Both the position numbers and the translations under genes were made by a program. From Erodium maritimum (taxonomy: Eukaryota; Streptophyta; Magnoliopsida; Geraniales; Geraniaceae), in NCBI GenBank assembly GCA_963921825.1, contig OY997592.1, forward strand, positions 52,658,336 through 52,722,335: 64,000 nucleotides of DNA, written 5' to 3'. The first letter of the stretch is position 1. Each line of letters begins with the position of its first letter. The notes below the pieces were generated by a model, which did not search any database, was not told where the DNA came from, and saw only the letters and a list, made by a program, of their open reading frames with translations. Positions 11,386 to 23,599 of the stretch are shown here, piece by piece.

Positions 11386-11946
11386 GTGAGGGAGGTTACC
11401 GAGCAACATGAATGCGATCCTTTGTGATCTTGTTTGGCGTTGCGTAGTCGTTCTGTCGTGTCCTTGGAGGAGGTCGTCGATAGTTGTGTCGGGTTTACAT
11501 TACGTTATCGAGTGTTGAGTCTATTGAGGAAAGTGACGGGTGGTGTGTCAGTTGAGTTACTTGAGTTTGGGGACTGTTTTCCCGGTTTTGGGTCGGTTGG
11601 GGTGTTACCGGCTTTGTCTGCTAATTATGCCGTAGTCAGTCTGTTATCTGTGGTGGTGAGCGAACGCTCACCCCTAGCTGCTTTTCCTACAGGTACTTGT
11701 CGCAGGTCGGACTAGGTGAGCTTCCGAAGCTTGAAGAGCTTGAAACGGGAGTCCGGGTTACTTTTTAGTCTAGCGACGGATACCTCGCTTTTTGTCCGCT
11801 TGTGGGACGTTTTATTTTGAGTTGTAATTACTATTTTGTTGAACTAAACTGGTATTTTAAAGTGATTTAATGGAAAAGGTTTCAAAGTGTTTATTAATTT
11901 AAATGTTCGCGTCCCGAGTTCGGTTCACTGAAATTGGGGCGTGACA

Positions 11947-12912
11947 TCGGCGGTGGCAGCATCACCCGAATTTTGTCTTGATCGTCCTCTACCAGCCTTT
12001 CCAATGAAGGGCGCCAAACCTTAGAAGAAAATGGAGCCCTGATGCGAACAAACACCTAATACATGTCTGGTTATGCACACCCAAAGACTTAATTAAGGAC
12101 AACTCTCAAGATGGTAGTTCCTTATGTGGAACAATTTCCAAAAGGTGCAACGAATGGGGCATTTTTCGAAGTTTGGCTGGAGAGCAGTAAAGAACCATTG
12201 GAACAGACAAGCGTCCCGGGTGCGGAGGCACCTCAACTTTTTGAACAAGTCATTGGCCAAAACACGAAGCGAATGTACGTCACCGAGGCTAAGCGAATGT
12301 ACAAATACACAATGGATAAGGACGACCCGAAGAATTTCGACCTCGATCATTGGGTCGACATTTTGAGGAACAAGGACAAGTTTACGGTGGTGGAAGGCAC
12401 GACCGATTCTGTACGGCGTCAACGGTTGGATGGAGTTGAGGCTTACAGCTCAACCCCACCCACTTGTCCTCCCACCGATGAAGAAGATATTACACCTCTC
12501 GGTGCTGAGTCCCAATAACCGGATTGGGTATCCTCCTATCCAACCGAGAGAGGTAGTAATCGAAGCCCCCCTTCCCCCTCAACGTGTAGATGATCGACTG
12601 TTGGGAACGAAGTCCACGAAGAGGAAGAGGAAGGGTCTCCAAGAGAAAGTAAATGTCATTGCCAACATGGAACGAGCAACGGCCGAGCATGAGCGGGCAA
12701 GGTTTGTAACTGACCGAATAGGGTGTGAGAGGGTGGATAAGGTGATGATGTTTTCCAACAAATGACACGATCTCTTCATCGAATACAAAGCAATGTAGGA
12801 ACATGACATCTCAAACTTCACTAATGAGCAGATTGACCGACACGCAATAATGATGTGTAGATTGTGAGCACAATATGAAAAGATCCACGCTCATATTGAC
12901 AAGTTTGAATAA
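11947..12912 (+). pseudogene. 3' part of decayed SANT/Myb-type accessory gene, second copy
   Basis: It starts with the ~210-bp segment duplicated from 8748-8960, then continues uninterrupted in sequence though not in frame. The 12111-12518 frame contains KRMYKYTMDKDDPKNFDLDHW and AYSSTPPT, paralleling KFDLDHW and AYSSTPPI in the gene at 27.9 kb. A second frame (12430-12765) carries the basic STKRKRKGLQEK stretch and a coiled-coil-like tail. Both are parts of one ancestral protein split by a frameshift. Confidence 0.65.
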
Positions 12913-13478
12913 AAGTTGATGTTTTTTATTAATTAGTTTTATTAATTTTCTTTAGTATTTACTGTTTAAATCGAAATTTAATAAATTAAGCAAAATATCA
13001 ATTCAACATACACTCAGAACACGAGTCCCAATATAAGTTTTACCAAACTAAATTAAGGGGTTCAACACAATCAACATATGAGTCCCAACATAAATCTCAC
13101 CGCTGTACATATTCTGAAAGGAAAAGAGGCATCTCGGTACACCGTACACTGTTTCAAAAACAATATTAAAGTTTAATAGGTTTAAAATGAATCGACTATT
13201 TGTATCATTATTTATCTTAATTACAAATATATGTTTTCCGGTGATCTTATGCATATATGGGAGTTGTTGAAATTAGTTTGTATTTATTAATACATAATGA
13301 AAGACATCGGCAAGGAATTGAAAGTCGAAGACATTAATCCTTACACGGTAGAATAAGGTTGAGAAGCAAGTGCTCTATTTAATGTATAATATTATATGCA
13401 TGGATTTTTATATACATAGTGCTCTCTTTTCTTTTCTTTTCTTTTTGAACAATAGTGTTCACTTCTATTTATCAATTA
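12913..13478. other. 3' flank of the decayed SANT-gene element; no gene
   Basis: The sequence is AT-rich. The stretch aaattaagcaaaatatcaattcaaca (about 12975-13000) resembles the tail of the related element at 28,985-29,010, so element homology probably runs to roughly 13.1 kb. No clear terminal inverted repeat was found. Confidence 0.4.
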
Positions 13479-13950
13479 GAGTTAAATATCGAAATTTACT
13501 ATTAAGTATTGATCACGAACATTATACTACTTAATATTTCAAAATAACAAATGTACCATCTGAAGTATTGATCACGTGATTTTTTAGTAAAAATAAACGG
13601 AATATTTCATTTCGTTAGTCATATGACCTTAAGTGTCATATAATAGATGGTAAAATGACATTTCTCCCTAAAGTATTTGACCTCTATACAATTTATAAGA
13701 AATAATAACGAGGATACAATGGTAATGTTCCTTATAAATGTATAGAAGTCAAATAATTTAGGGAAAACGTCATTTTATCATCTATTGTATAACACTTGAG
13801 GTCATGTGACTAACATAATGAAATATTCCGTCTATTTTTATTAACAAAATCATGTGACCAATACCTAAGATAGTGTATTAGCTTTTTTGAAACGTTGGAT
13901 AATACAACGTTCGTGACCAATATTTAAAATTAAGTTTCTATATTTAACCC
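13479..13950. mobile_element. Fold-back MITE, 472 bp, 9-bp target duplication
   Basis: The two halves are extended inverted repeats of each other: gagttaaatatcg at the left pairs with tatatttaaccc at the right, and ttagtcatatgacctt pairs with aggtcatgtgactaa. It is flanked by tatcaatta (13470-13478) and tattaatta (13951-13959), matching at 8 of 9 bases. A 9-bp duplication with long terminal inverted repeats suggests a MULE-derived MITE. Confidence 0.8.
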
Positions 13951-13959
13951 TATTAATTA

Positions 13960-14941
13960 TAAGCGACAAAATTTATACAAATTTAACGATTAAAGTTGGG
14001 ATATAGTTTTCATCCAGGAAGACATAATTTACAACAGCACTGTAGAATAAAATATAAAGAAAACAAATAAAAAAATAATAGAGCTCAAATTGATGACTAA
14101 AATGTAGGTTAATCTTTACAAGTTTCTATTGGAATAATGCCTAATAACTGAATATTTCATATAATTTTCTCGAGACATTTGTTTGGTCTTCAAATATTCA
14201 CCATACCAAATACATGTACGAACAGAATAATTTAGACATAAACCAATTAAGATGCGCCCTTCCAACCTCCACATGACAACCCAACTATCACAACAAGACA
14301 TTAGCTATAATCAACTCAAGTAAATTTCTGAAACACAATATACAATTGTAATTATTATCTTTTTGTACCATAAAACAAAGCATAATAAATCTAACCGTCA
14401 CAACCACCCACACGCTCATGCCCAACTCAGCTTCCTTTCCCCAAAAAAAAACCCACCTGCCACCTGTTTGTTAAAATGCCTGAATCAACTTCAGCTTGAA
14501 ACGAAAAACTAAAAAATTTATACGTCAAGTACCAAACTCGAAACAGCAAGCCAGTCGAGAGAGACTGTTGGGCTTTGAGTTAGTGTGAAAGGGCCCAAGC
14601 GGGCCCCACTGGGCCTACTCCAGCCTGTCCGAACCTTCTCTGTTCCTCTGCTTCGCGTCCCACGTTTCTCACGCGACATTAGCTCACCACGTCGTGAACC
14701 CGCAGATGATGGGTCGTTGCAGTACGGGAACTGTTTCTTACCGTGGACCCTCACAGTATAGTAGCGGAACCGGCAAAGCAAAAAGGGCACATGTGACTGT
14801 GAGGGACACATACCTGTAAATTGTAACTGGGAGTAATATCTTGTTAGCTCCGGTTCACACCGGTCCACATATTAATCGATTCTCTCTCCTCTCTTCTGTT
14901 TTCTCTCTCTCCGATTTGATTCGGTGTATCGGCATTCTACG
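13960..14941. promoter_or_regulatory. Upstream region of the FLA gene
   Basis: No gene is seen. A pyrimidine-rich patch (tctctctcctctcttctg, ~14880-14912) precedes the FLA start and is probably 5' UTR. I do not see a convincing TATA box at the expected distance. Confidence 0.4.
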
Positions 14942-17900
14942 ATGGCCATGGATTTTCGGGTCTGTGGTGCGTCGAAGCTGCTTTTGGTCGTGTTATTCGC
15001 CGGAATATGCTTCGCATTGCCGGAAAATTCCACCGGCAGGTCTGGCGGAGGGCAGATTAACTCCAACTCCGTCCTGGTGGCGCTTCTGGACTCGCATTAC
15101 ACGGAGCTGGCGGAGCTGGTGGAGAAGGCCCTGCTGCTGGAGACCTTGGAGGAGGCTGTCGGCAACCACAATATTACCATTTTTGCCCCTCGCAACGAAG
15201 CTTTGGAGCGCGATCTCGACCCCGAGTTCAAGAGGTTCTTGCTTGAGCCTGGGAATCTCAGATCTCTCCAGAACCTTCTCATGTTCCACATCATTCCCAC
15301 TCGCCTCAGATCGGAGGACTGGCCACTTCACCTGGACTCCACCGAGTTTACTCACCACCACACGCTCTCACGCGACTTCCTCCGTCTCACGCGCCACCAG
15401 TCCGGCTATAACGTCGTGGATCGCGCCAAGGTTGTACAGCCGGACGCGGTGACCCGGCCCGACGGCGTCATTCACGGGATCGAGCGGCTCCTGGTGCCGC
15501 AGTCCGTCGAGGACGATTTCAACCGGCGGAGGAGCCTCCGCTCCATCACTGCCGTGAAGCCGGAGGCTGCTCCCGAGGTGGACCCCAGAACTCACCGCCT
15601 CAAGAAACCCCCGCCACCGACAAAGCCTGGCTCGGCGCCGGTTCTGCCGATATACGACGCGATGGCGCCTGGACCGTCGCTGGCTCCGGCTCCGGCGCCG
15701 GGACCCGGTGGACCTCGGCACCACTTCGACGGCCACACACAGGTCAAGGACTTTATACAGACGCTCCTGCACTACGGCGGATACAATGAAATGGCCGATA
15801 TTCTAGTGAACCTGACCTCACTGGCGACAGAAATGGGGCGTTTGGTGTCAGAGGGCTATGTGCTAACGGTGTTGGCGCCGAACGATGAGGCCATGGCCAA
15901 GCTCACGACGGACCAGCTGAGCGAGCCTGGTGCGCCGGAGCAGATAATGTACTACCATTTGATACCGGAGTACCAGACGGAGGAGAGTATGTACAATGCG
16001 GTGCGGCGGTTCGGGAAGGTGCGGTACGACACGCTCCGGTTGCCGCACAAGGTGGAGGCTCTGGAGGCCGATGGGTCTGTTAAATTTGGGCAGGGTGAGG
16101 GGTCGGCTTACTTGTTCGATCCAGATATCTATACGGATGGTCGGATCTCAGTTCAGGGGATAGATGGGGTTTTGTTACCGCCAGAGGAGGCCGAGGTGAA
16201 GCCTGCCACCAAGACGGCTCAGCCTCTCAAGGTTGTGGCCAAGCCAAGAAGAGGTAATTTTGTTTAATTTCAGGGATAATTACACACAAATGCACCAACG
16301 ATTACATGTATTTTTTTTCTACTTCCTTACTCTTAACATTTTAATTTACCAGAGGGATTCCAAAGTTTTTTTTTTAATTTACAATATTAGAAAATCTGTT
16401 AATTTACTATGTCTGAAATGCCAAAATTTATTTCATTTATAAATATTATAATTAAAAAAAATTAATTTTTGTAATAAGAATTTATAATTTTGACTTTTCA
16501 GAAGAAAATTCGGATTTTTTTTCATGGTTTAGGATATAGGTTTGAAACCCGAGGGCATTTTCGGTATTTCTTTAAAATGAACAAACTTGTTAACCGTTGT
16601 GAGTTTTTGGAAACTCTAGTGTGCAATTTATTAAGTTTGAATGTTGGTATAGTTGAGTGAAAAACGTATGAACATTAGTCTATGTATTCGTAATTACAGT
16701 CTAACTGCTTTAGATATATATACACACATGAGAAACCTACAGCTATATGAGATTTAAGGATTACTTGACACCTCCTAGACCGGAGATGGTGAGTAGCATA
16801 GGCATCAACGGAGGGATTTGGAAGTCATGTGAAAATTGCACTTAGGAGGCCAAAGTTACATTATGTTATTGGATCAAGTGTGGGCTAAGCCAAGAGTGAT
16901 TATTGCCTTTTGGTCAGAAAAAAAGGTGCAAAGAAGATCCCTTCAATTGGGTGTTTGGAATCTCAGTAGCATATGTGAGGATTGAGGGTGAGGCTGAGTT
17001 GGAGTGTTGGTTTTACATGAATCAGGTCAAAAATTGGATTCCTACCATTTAATGTCCTTGTCTCATGTTTTGTCTTGTGGGTGAGTGTTTTTATCCCCCA
17101 AGATATTTAGTAACCTTTCCCCCCATGGTTGTCATTACTTGGCCCTAAAATATGGACAGAACAATTAATGTTTTTAAAAACAAGAAAAAAGTGTTGGCTG
17201 GCAGGTTTGCAATAGCTAACCATTAGTATTGCTGCATGGTTTTTTATAGCAAAGAATCCTATTCCTAGGCAAAAGAATGTGACAAGTCACTCTTTAGGTT
17301 AAGAATGTAGTTGAATTTGTAGTTTCTGTAATTGTATCGTATAATGACACTAATAGACTAATACAATAGAGTCCAGCTGGTGGTGATAGCGAGTTTTTGT
17401 CTTGTGGCATTTTTCCTTTGTTTTAACTCCATTTAGCAGCTATTAAATTTAATACTTGACTTTTTGTGTGCTGCTGAAGCCTCCCTACAAAATCCATGTC
17501 TTATCTATTTTTATTGGTATTAAATGGATTAATGAGAACCTGGTAGAAGACTTTCCTGGCTTGATTCTTATGCATATGGCTGCAAACAGTTGGAGCTGTG
17601 TTGTTAAAATATTCGCTTCGTAAGGCCAGTCTTTTGCTTTTACTCGTATTAATGACTTGAAGTGAAGTAAATAAGTAATGCTCCGAGCACTCTATGGTAA
17701 TACTCTCGTGCTACCTTACCTTAAGCCTTTCCTTGTATGATATGCTGAGGTAAATCTTACCATGTAAGTTGAGGCAAACCATGCATGGAGACATTTGCAG
17801 AATGTTGAAAGGAATTCCAGTCCTGCCCTTCTGATGTCAGTTCTTAAATAGTTAAACCAGCGGTTCCTCAACTCATCATAATTGTAGGTCCACAATTTTC

Positions 17901-18540
17901 TGACCTTAAGGAATAGCAGTTATAGGAGTGGATGGAGTACATAAATGTACCGGTTATGTGACATAGTTGATGCCTATACAATGAAGGTTATTCATATAAA
18001 TAAGCAGCATATGGGCTTCACTCCTATCTTTGATCATTGTTTGGAGGCATAGATGTGGCTATGCAACAGTAGGTTTCAGTTCCTCTTAACTTTGAAGAAT
18101 AGATGAGTATTTTGCTTTAGGGCATCCACTATGAGGGATAATGCGGGTATAATAGCATCATCAACCGGGCATTATTCCTATTTTGTTGATTGTGGGTATA
18201 ATGACCATTAATAATGGCCAGTAGGAAGAAAAGTTGTATCAAATGTCAAATTATTTATCCTACTTTTATTCTCTACCTTGAAAAGGAGGTTTTGTTTTAA
18301 TAAAAATATATTAGAGATGATGGATGGATTGATGAATTGACAATGCATTAACACCCTCAGCCATTGTTGATACACTGATTGGGATCTGGTAGCAGTTTTT
18401 GTATAGAAGACACAAATTCTTTTGCTATTGGAGCAGTGTCTGATTATATCATGTATTTATGAGCAGGGAAATTGCTGGAAGTAGCATGTCGGATGCTAGG
18501 AACTGTGGGACAGGAATCTCGATTTACCACTTGCCAATGA
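14942..18540 (+). CDS. FLA: Fasciclin-like arabinogalactan protein (FLA16/17/18 type), two exons
   Basis: A secreted cell-wall/plasma-membrane glycoprotein thought to act in adhesion and wall architecture. Exons are 14942-16253 and 18467-18540, 461 aa. The join uses g|GTAATT and GAGCAG|gg. It restores ...KPRRG then KLLEVACRMLGTVGQ...TTCQ, the C-terminus typical of Arabidopsis FLA17/18. Residues ~1-25 are a signal peptide (LLLVVLFAGICFA). FAS1 domain 1 spans ~39-175 (VLVALLDSHYTELAELVEKA, TIFAPRNEAL). A Pro/Ala linker (APGPSLAPAPAPGPGG, ~241-257) is the likely AGP glycomodule. FAS1 domain 2 spans ~262-400 (LTVLAPNDEAMAKLTTDQLS, YYHLIPEYQ). No C-terminal GPI signal is visible, consistent with this subgroup. 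The start was chosen at 14942 (MAMDFRV) because the upstream ATG at 14924 adds six residues before the signal peptide; either is possible. Confidence 0.93.
16254..18466 (+). other. Large FLA intron (2,213 bp)
   Basis: It separates exon 1 from a 74-bp last exon. Reading on past the donor gives a stop three codons later, so a single-exon prediction would lose the conserved C-terminus. It carries a candidate Harbinger-type MITE at 18120-18375. Confidence 0.85.
18120..18375. mobile_element. Candidate Harbinger-type MITE in FLA intron (256 bp)
   Basis: The left end GGGCATCCACTATG and the complement of the right end, GTGTATCAACAATG, match at 10 of 14 positions. Flanks are TTA on the left and TGA on the right, one base off a TTA target duplication. 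It was found by eye, and the right end is uncertain. Confidence 0.5.
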
Positions 18541-19589
18541 AAATCCTCCCCACTGTTTGCCTGGCGAACTGAAACTACACAAGTCTAAGGTTCCATATTC
18601 TTACTCTCATTCCTCCATCTTGCATATCAAATCGTCTTCTTGGGTGTTAAACACAAGACTAGATCTTACAATGTAATATTGTTGTGCACCTTTTTGGACC
18701 GTAAGCATGGACAGAGGGAGACTTTCCGAAATGTAGATTTAGTTTGTTGCTGAAATGAAGCAATCCATTTGGTTCGAGATTTTTTTTTTGTCTTGTACAG
18801 TTGAATGTGAAATGGATAGATAGAGCTTTGCCAGTCTTTAATTATAATTTTTGTGCATCAACTCAATTGTACATTTCATTTATGCAGATGTACTGAAGAA
18901 TTATAAATCTTCAAAAGGATGTAAAAAAAAGGTTATGGAATGGAAGTCAAATTCCCCTGCATGAAGGGTTTGTTTACAGATATTACCTTGATTATGTTTT
19001 CTTTTTCTTGCATTTTTGGGGGGTGGGTTTGGTCCCATAAAAGTTACATTAGATCTAAATATACACTATTAAGTACATAAGTCTGTTTTATTTTTTTTGT
19101 AATATTCCAGATTGTGTTGGTGGATTTGAGCCTTGTGTAATCAGGGGGAGATAGGAAGCCTTACATCCCCCCTTCAAATAAGAATTGAAACAGAAATTTG
19201 TTATATACAATAAAATGATTATTTTCTGTTTTTGGTTTTTGTGTTCAAAACTTACTTACATTGGAACATGTGGAGTAAAAAAGAACATCAACTTCTTCAT
19301 CCATATTAATGCAATCAATAGTCTTTGTTGCTGTTGGTTTTGTGATTGGTGTGGTCATAAATGAATATTAGTGGGAGAGAACATTACACAGTTCTCAGAA
19401 GACATTTTACATCAATAATCTGGACTTTCTATTCTTAATCCTCCCAAACCATTACTAATATATTGGCAATTAGCTCATCGATTAAATAAGGAAACAACTT
19501 ATTCCAAGATTTTAGATCTACAAAATATGGACACACTGTTATGTTGTTGAGATTGAAATCTTGAAGAAAAATATGAAGTTTTTTTTAGG
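18541..19589. other. FLA 3' flank; no gene
   Basis: Probable FLA 3' UTR for the first few hundred bases, then AT-rich intergenic sequence with poly-T tracts (18781-18789, 19091-19100). No further coding signal is seen. Confidence 0.5.
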
Positions 19590-20945
19590 AGGAATGAAAA
19601 TATTATTAATTAAAGCACTTAGGTGATCGCAAAACTGTTCTCACCATACAACCAAAAACTAGAATAGTATTACAAAACAAGAACTGAAAAGTAAATGTTG
19701 CTCTGGGCATAGGGGTGGTCGGAGGGGGAAACTGCGGTAGCATCCGAAAACACTGATACAGCATGCTCCAACCAAAAGACACTGATCGAGCGGACCAAGT
19801 GTAAAGTTTGTAGTGGTGGACCGATAACTCCCCCGGTAAGTCAACGTGCGTCGTCCTCCCTTGATTGATACTTGTAGGGCTCCTGAACGAGGGAGTGCTG
19901 ACCCCGAACTGGTAGGGGAAAATCATGTCGACTGTTGGTAATACCATTGCCACCAGTCTGCCAGGGAGGTGGTGCAGTCGACCAACCCCTCCCTGGGTCT
20001 CCAGAGACTCATTCCTGGAGGTGGGGGTGCTTGTGCCCCCCCCCCCCCGCCACTGATGTGTAAGACCCGACCCCCCATGGGTCCATCTCCTGACTCAGTC
20101 CGTCCCGACCACTCGAAGCCCCAAACCCAACGGGTCTGTCGGCCCGTTTCCCTCCATGGCTCCACTGTACCACACAAACGCCGCCGCCGCCGCCATAGGT
20201 AGGGTTCTGTCGCACTTGTCAGATGAATAACATCCCATTGCTGTCTTCTGAAACCACTGTCCTCCGAACCTACATGACCAAATACCCATACAATATGGAC
20301 CATTCACTAATTGATCTCCATGTAAAGGAATGGCTAGCCATATTGATCAAAGGCCAAAAACTCCGCAGACCACAGTTAGGAGGCTTGTGTAGTCTCGACC
20401 TCTTCACAGGGATCAAATACATGATCAGTCGATACATCACCCAAGACATGATCATGTGATAAAACACAAAAACCATGAACATGTGATCACGCACAAAAGC
20501 CATGATCATGTCCCAAAACCAACCCAACCAACAACGGCATACCGACGACACATCCCCACGATGTCTCCCCAGTACACGAGCTCCCCCCGGCCGGTCCTCC
20601 TCCGTAGTCACAGTCATCCTCGACGAGCCCTAACGATCGAGCCCCCGTTCCGAGGACGATTTGCACCGCGACTGGATCGCCGCCCCTTGTTCTCCAACGG
20701 TTTCGACGTGGGCTCCGTGAACAACCCCACAATGAAGCCACCATCCACCTCGGAGAGATCACCCGTCGGCACCGAGTATATCACCCCAAGAACCACCGCC
20801 CTGCAGAACTTCGGCACCGAGTCCGACTGCTCGTGCACCTCCGGCAAGCGCTGCAGGAACCCGGTGGCCACCGACATCATCATGACCGCCGTCGCCATGT
20901 TGTGCATCCACATGTAGGAGCGGAATCGCAAAACTCTCTAAACCC
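19590..20945 (-). mobile_element. Unclassified repeat with a LINE-like 3' tail, minus strand
   Basis: On the minus strand the left end reads ctttaattaataatattttc followed by an A-rich stretch, like a plant LINE 3' terminus. Upstream, minus-strand open frames (20614-20931 and 20009-20303) are GC-rich, Gly/Arg-rich and not recognised. A C13 run lies at 20036-20048. I cannot assign the coding part; it may be a chimaera of unrelated fragments. Confidence 0.4.
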
Positions 20946-21539
20946 TAGGTATCAGAGCTACGCAAAATTGCATAGAAAAGGAATAGAAGGAAAAAAAAAT
21001 ATGAAGTATAAGAGCATCTTCACTAGTAAACGATCAAAATATATAGGATGGGGAAAAGATCTTGAAAAAAAGGAGAAAATGTATATGATAACAAGAGTAT
21101 TGATGAGTTAACATAAAAACCATTTTTTCTTGCTCCCTTAATTCTCAATCTAAAGCACAAGATGGAGTGTATTTAGAAACATTTTCTCTCTGTAAAATTT
21201 CATAGATTTAACTTCTATCTATAGGGAAAATGTACAATAAAAGTCTTCAGTCTTCACATAGTTAATGATCTGGAACTATTTCAATCCTTGTCAATCTAAC
21301 GTTTCCAAGATATGAGGTATGCTTCTTCCATGAATGTAAAGTATGAGGAAATACAATTTTATAACACTTCTTTTTCGACACCATAATTCACAAAAATAAG
21401 ATAATATTATATGTGCTTCAAGGTGTTTCTTTAAAAAACATTTTTCAAGAAACTCAACCGTACAAAACCTGAACAAAAAAGAAGAAAAGTGAAATGCACA
21501 ATTTTTGCTCTCCCGATCGTTGCTCCCTTTGGTGACAAA
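20946..21539. other. Possible copia 3' LTR remnant; unresolved
   Basis: A minus-oriented copia element should end here. A purine-rich tract (21510-21530, minus strand) followed by TGTGCATTTC could be its PPT and LTR start, but no LTR copy exists to confirm it. ggtatcagagctac at 20949 resembles a tRNA-iMet primer site on the opposite strand. No gene is seen. Confidence 0.3.
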
Positions 21540-23560
21540 CATGGTTATTTTGGTTGCTCGTCGAGTCGACACATGCCAATTTTGTACATTGGCTTTTCAA
21601 AAGTGGATGTCGGTAAAGCTTTAGTGAATAAATCAATAAGATTTTCCCTGGACCGAATCTACTTGACATCTATCTCATGACTCTTTTGGAGTTCATGAGT
21701 ATAAAAGAATTTTGGAGAGATGTGTTTGATTCCATCTCTTTTGATGCATCCTTCCCTAGTTTGAGCGATTCAAGCTGCATTATCCGCATATATCGTGAAA
21801 GGGGAGTCTAGTGAAGGAAAGCCAATTGCACTTCGTAGATGCTGGATTACTGATAGTAAGAACACACTCTTGACTTGCTTCATATAATGACATAATATCT
21901 AAATGATTAGAGGATGTTGCAACCAAAGTATGCTTTGTTGAGTGCCATAAAATTGTTGTCTCATTTCAAGTGAAAACATATCCTATTTGTGAGCGATCTT
22001 TAAGGGAATCTGATAGATATCATGTATCTACATATCCAACAAGGACACGCCTTTGCTTGGACTTTGAGTATAATAAGCCCAAGTCTTTTGTTATACTCAA
22101 GTAACAAAGTATATACTTGATATCGTTCATATGTCATCTAATTGGTTCTGAGCTGAATCTAGCAAGCACATTTATGCAAATGAGATATTTGGTTGCATGG
22201 ATTGTGCCAAATATATTAATGCCCAATTGCATTTAGATATGGTATCTCAGGACCAAATATCTTTTCATCTGCTTTTTTGGGACGAAATAGATCTTGTTTC
22301 ATATCCAGAGATGGAACGACCATTAGGGTATTGAGTGTATAAGCATTATCCATGTCAAAACGCTTCATGTGTTTCTCAAAATTATCCATGTAGATTGATG
22401 GATCAAAATACCACCAGAAATATGCTCGATTTGCAGGCCAAGACAATGTCTTGTTTTCCTTAGCTCTTTCATCTCAAATTCCTTTTTCAGGGATCTCTTC
22501 TGGAGTTCCAATTAGATTCATATCATCGACGTACACTGCTACAATAACAAACTCAGAGTTCATTTTCTTGATGAATACACATGGACATATGACATTATTC
22601 TTATAACCTTAACTAGTGAGGTACTCATTAAGACGATTGTACCACATTCTCCTAGATTGTTTTAGTCAATACAACAACTTCTGTAATTTTATGGAACATA
22701 GATTCCTTGGACTATTTTTTATTGCTTTAGGCAATTTCAATCTTTCGGGGAGTTTCATATAAAATCGATACCCAAGCTACCATATTGGTAAGTAGTGACT
22801 ACATTCATCATATACATATATAGTCCCTTAGAGACTGTTAAACTGATCGAAAGTATGAAAGTGATCATATCCATCACATGTGAATATCTTTCATCAATAT
22901 CGATTTTAGGTCGTTGAGAAAAACCTTGGGCCACAAGTCTCGCTTTATATCGAGCAATTTCATTTCCTTATAAATACTCATTTATATCCAACGGGGTTAA
23001 CATCTTCTGGTGTTTTGATTATGGGTCCAAATACTTGGAGTTCGCTAATGAAGCCAATTTTGTTCGAATCGCTTCTTCCATTTTCCGACAATCTTGCCTT
23101 TGACGACACTCATCAATACTACGTGCCTCAAAATCAAAATCATTGATTATATCATTTGCCATTATAAAAGCAAAAAAAAATCATCAACTTGATCCCAAGT
23201 CTCCTTTATGTGTGAAAAAATCATATGAACTTCCTCATTACTTTGTTCGTGCGATTCTTCGGGAATATTATGATCTTCCGGTCTTTCCAGAATGGTTTGC
23301 TCTTCTGGAGCCAACTCTAATAACAAAGAGTTTTAATTTTCTTTATTCATCTGATTTTTTTTTTTGTTTTCGAGGAACAATATCTTTTGCCCCAACCGGC
23401 CTCCCACGCTTTTGGCGTATATTAGAGAAATCAACTGCTGCTTTAGCAGTATCACCAGTAACTTTAATTTTAGCTAGTATATTGATAACATCTATATATA
23501 ACCTCATTATCTTCGATGTATCAACAAATGCATTTGACATTTTATTTTCATAAGTTTGCA
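21540..23560 (-). pseudogene. Ty1/copia pol remnant (integrase end, RT, RNase H)
   Basis: Reading the minus strand from high to low coordinate, the end of integrase is at 23561-23343 (KRGRPVGAKDIVPRKQKKK). The RT start follows at ~23100-22900 (NPVGYKWVFI, ARYKARLVAQGFSQ), then the RT catalytic site YVDD at 22533-22522. RT end/RNase H lies at 22446-22216 (KRFDMDNAYTLNTLMVVPSL) and the RNase H end at ~21700-21540 (the KALPTSTF segment). Many stops and frame changes interrupt it. Gag and protease are absent: unrelated LINE sequence begins just beyond 23560. Confidence 0.85.
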
Positions 23561-23599
23561 AATGAAGTATCCTTTGTACTTCGGTTTCACATTATGATG

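Larger units (their letters stand above)
9079..11946 (+). mobile_element. Tekay-type 3' LTR (2,868 bp), diverged relative of the 3,146-bp LTRs at 30.8 and 39.5 kb
   Basis: It begins TGTAATAACCACTCCCGGTC and ends GGGGCGTGACA. The intact element's LTR, read on the minus strand, begins TGTAATAACCACTTCTGG and ends GGGGCGTGACA. Shared landmarks include the pol stop codon near the start, a GC-rich block with ggccggcc (9930-9945), and two tandem arrays near the far end. With only ~120 bp of pol attached, the rest of the element has been lost. Confidence 0.9.

Noticed and set aside
7990..13150. Terminal inverted repeats for the decayed SANT element A
   Set aside because: Weak similarity (cagtgt...tgcct) between ~7970 and ~13150 was too poor, and no TTA flank fitted.
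16250..16267. FLA stop at 16267 as the true C-terminus
   Set aside because: It lies just past a good splice donor, and a distant exon restores the family-typical ending in phase.
20949..20962. ggtatcagagctac as a plus-strand primer-binding site
   Set aside because: It lacks the leading T, no LTR end (CA) precedes it, and neighbouring copia coding is on the opposite strand.
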